DNA of 64,000 nucleotides, from assembly GCF_000264905.1 (NCBI RefSeq), contig NW_006763135.1:225676-289675 (forward strand), given 5' to 3'. Below, piece by piece: positions 62,230 through 64,000 of the stretch. Origin of the DNA: Stereum hirsutum FP-91666 SS1 (taxonomy: Eukaryota > Basidiomycota > Agaricomycetes > Russulales > Stereaceae). Numbering within the stretch: position 1 is the stretch's first letter; each line of letters begins with the position of its first letter. The notes beneath the pieces were generated by a model, which was not told where the DNA came from, searched no databases, and saw only the letters and a list, made by a program, of their open reading frames with translations. The translations under genes and the position numbers were made by a program.

Positions 62230-62499
62230 TACTGTACTTTTTCGACAAAGTGTTCGTCACGCATCACGCAGAGGGCGTCGGCGAACAGTTTTGGTCCCGG
62301 GGTCACGCATACACACGGGTTCACGAACAGAAAATCGTGACGAATCTGCGCTGAAAATCACCCAAAATTCAATTTTTGGGAACTAATGCGAACAATTCCG
62401 CTTGTTCGTCACGCGTGGCCCGCCCGAACGAACCGTGGCCCAGCGGTGGTCACGGCTGACATAATTCTCCCACGAACACTTGGTCGAAAAAGTACAGTA
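62230..62499. mobile_element. MITE-like element C
   Basis: Terminal inverted repeats of 28 bases with one mismatch: the left end reads TACTGTACTTTTTCGAC and continues AAAGTGTTCGT, and the right end is the reverse complement (62472-62499). Further in, partial inverted similarity continues (CGCATCACGC... facing ...GCGTGGCC). Total length is 270 bases and there is no coding capacity. The termini begin and end in TA, as would be expected for a TA target duplication. It lies just beyond the 3' end of the vWA gene. Confidence 0.75.
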
Positions 62500-62699
62500 C
62501 ACAAGACACCGTTCGAAAATGCGATTGGAACTGGCAGAAGTATGGGCGAGGTGAGAAAGTTCAAGGGAGTCATAGAAGCGGATGGGATAGGAAGCAAGAT
62601 CACGGAAAGAAACAGAAAACGTAAGTGCTGAAGGAAAGAGTGCAAAAGTTCGAAGATAGTCATACATGAGACCGACTCGGAGGGAAACGGCGACAATTC

Positions 62700-64000
62700 T
62701 CAGCGCATCAGCGAACCTCTCGGCTTACGCAACGACTCTGCCAGACCGAGAAAAGTCTGAGCCAGCTGAACCTAGAGATTCAAAACGAGTGAGAACATGT
62801 AGTATCCATCGATTAAATATCATGCTATACCGTATCGAGTGCTTCAGAGTACGATGAAAGGATTGGCGCTGAGGCTATTGCACCAGGCGCAGGAGGCGCA
62901 GCGTTCTGGACGTCGAGCGCGATCCTTGCCATCCTTCTTAAGACATCATTACCTGTACCGAACGAGACGGTATGAAGCGACAGTGGTTTTCTGTGCGGAA
63001 GTGATTAAGAATAGTATCTTGGTGGAAATGTAACCACTGTACCCGAGAGTAATCGCGTTACGACAGAGGTCTTGCACAGTCTGATCCGAGATACCACACT
63101 CTCCATCTGAGAGAAATATCATGACAGGAGTCCTGAGGTAGAGCAATCCCGTCAATACACATCACACATCATTATGTGATCTGGTAGTGTTCGTACCTTT
63201 CAGTGCTCCAGTGCCGCTGCATGACCGTTCTACCATGCGTCAATGCCGCCGTGAAGTCTGTACCACCGCGATCCTGGACTGCCAATACACTATCGAGAAG
63301 TTGATCTGGAGTACTCGTAAAATTGTTCATCACCCCTTCATGGATCTCGTGGTCAAAAAAGATGATGCTGTATGCATCTCTGCGGCCTCCAGTCGCCTGG
63401 GAACCGGGAGCATTGACAGCGGCGTGGCGGGAAGACCAGAAACCATGCAACGACGAATAAACTGCTCCTAGCCTATTTGGGCAGCTACGGTTGATCCGGG
63501 CAGTGACTGGAGTATCTGCAAGAGGACGCCTGTCGCTGTATCCCATGGATCCTGACCGATCGATGAGGAAGATACTTCACAGATGAAGGTGTGGGTCATC
63601 AGTCAAACAATAATCGTTAACGCGAGGAAACCTACATATGGTAGGCTTGTTGTAGCACAGCTGGGTTCTTGCATGCGAAAGAGTGGCCATCGTTCGAGAC
63701 ATACCCCAGGCCCGTCGCTCCACCTAAGGGCTGACGTGGATGGAATATTGGCAGCGTGCAATAGGATGGCTGAGCTGGGGCTGTTCCATTCCCAGCATGT
63801 TCTGGACCTGAAGACGCTTGCGTTGGTACAGTGCTCAGCACAGAGATGTACGTTGTGAATTCGCTTGCCTGCGCACATAGCATCGCTGGATAAATTTCGT
63901 CAACCGATGTGTTTGTTAGGCAACTGAATGTGACCGACATACCACTTCGCAAAGCTGGCTTGCTCCTCTCTCGAATATGGATCTACGTTTTCCTGTCAAT
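62700..64000 (-). CDS. von Willebrand factor A domain protein (partial, 5' end beyond window)
   Basis: The 3' part of a multi-exon vWA-domain gene. The metal-ion-dependent adhesion site is seen in LIDRSGSMGYSDRRPLADTP (about 63570-63510), followed by SIIFFDHEIHEGVMNNFTST, GGTDFTAALTHGRTVMQRHW, VMIFLSDGECGISDQTVQDL and, after a phase-2 intron, KPLSLHTVSFGTG with RMARIALDVQNAAP. The penultimate exon ends at 62831 and the last exon is 62765-62700 (LAQTFLGLAESLRKPRGSLM then R and stop). This end is characteristic of an agaric vWA family of unknown function. At the right edge, DPYSREEQASFAKW with a GTATGT donor is a likely upstream exon, and the frames between about 63600 and 63860 are uncertain. 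The start codon lies outside the window. Confidence 0.8.

Overview
The window is nuclear DNA of a filamentous basidiomycete, most likely an agaricomycete mushroom-type fungus. Support for this: short introns (about 50-60 bases) that cut most genes into many exons; a spermidine synthase-saccharopine reductase fusion gene (a basidiomycete arrangement); a 14-exon laccase; a DUF6593-type protein; and many F-box-like LRR proteins of the agaric type. There are no operons, plasmid or phage genes, or CRISPR arrays. Exon boundaries below were read by eye from GT/AG signals, reading phase and family motifs, and the multi-exon models given with exon lists sum to whole numbers of codons.

Layout. 0.3-4.1 kb: an F-box-like gene, then a decayed F-box pseudogene with two in-frame stops. 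5-13.2 kb: a full-length JmjN-ARID-PHD-JmjC-PLU1 histone H3K4 demethylase (KDM5), minus strand. 13.2-19.5 kb: a largely gene-free stretch holding a nested-palindrome MITE, an intron-containing tRNA-Thr(AGU) and a 14-3-3 gene. 19.5-24.1 kb: a direct segmental duplication carrying two copies of an unrecognised small gene (one damaged, one apparently intact), with a second foldback element between them. 25-38.4 kb: three more F-box-like genes interleaved with a secreted GH78-type alpha-L-rhamnosidase and a TRAPPC2L/TCA17 trafficking subunit. 39-42.7 kb: an RTP1/TANGO6 RNA polymerase II assembly factor. 42.8-48.1 kb: two divergently transcribed lysine-biosynthesis paralogues, a stand-alone saccharopine reductase and the spermidine synthase-saccharopine reductase fusion. 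49.7-52 kb: a DUF6593-like gene and a TENA/THI-4 gene. 53.2-55.5 kb: laccase. 57.7-58.1 kb: a small secreted protein. 59-61.8 kb: an RTA1-like membrane protein and a BTB/POZ protein. 62.2-62.5 kb: a third MITE-like element. 62.7-64 kb: a vWA-domain protein running off the right edge.

The genes do not form one pathway; housekeeping genes (KDM5, 14-3-3, RTP1, TRAPPC2L, LYS9 and the fusion) alternate with accessory, plant-litter-related genes (laccase, rhamnosidase) and expanding families (F-box, BTB, the unknown tandem pair). The most informative observation is that the stand-alone saccharopine reductase still begins with the first spermidine synthase exon, and its last four exons have exactly the lengths of those in the neighbouring fusion gene. 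It therefore appears to have arisen from a copy of the fusion by internal deletion of the spermidine synthase part. I did not find a clearly new multi-gene system; the candidates for novelty are this paralogue pair, the unrecognised duplicated gene family and the three MITE-like elements.
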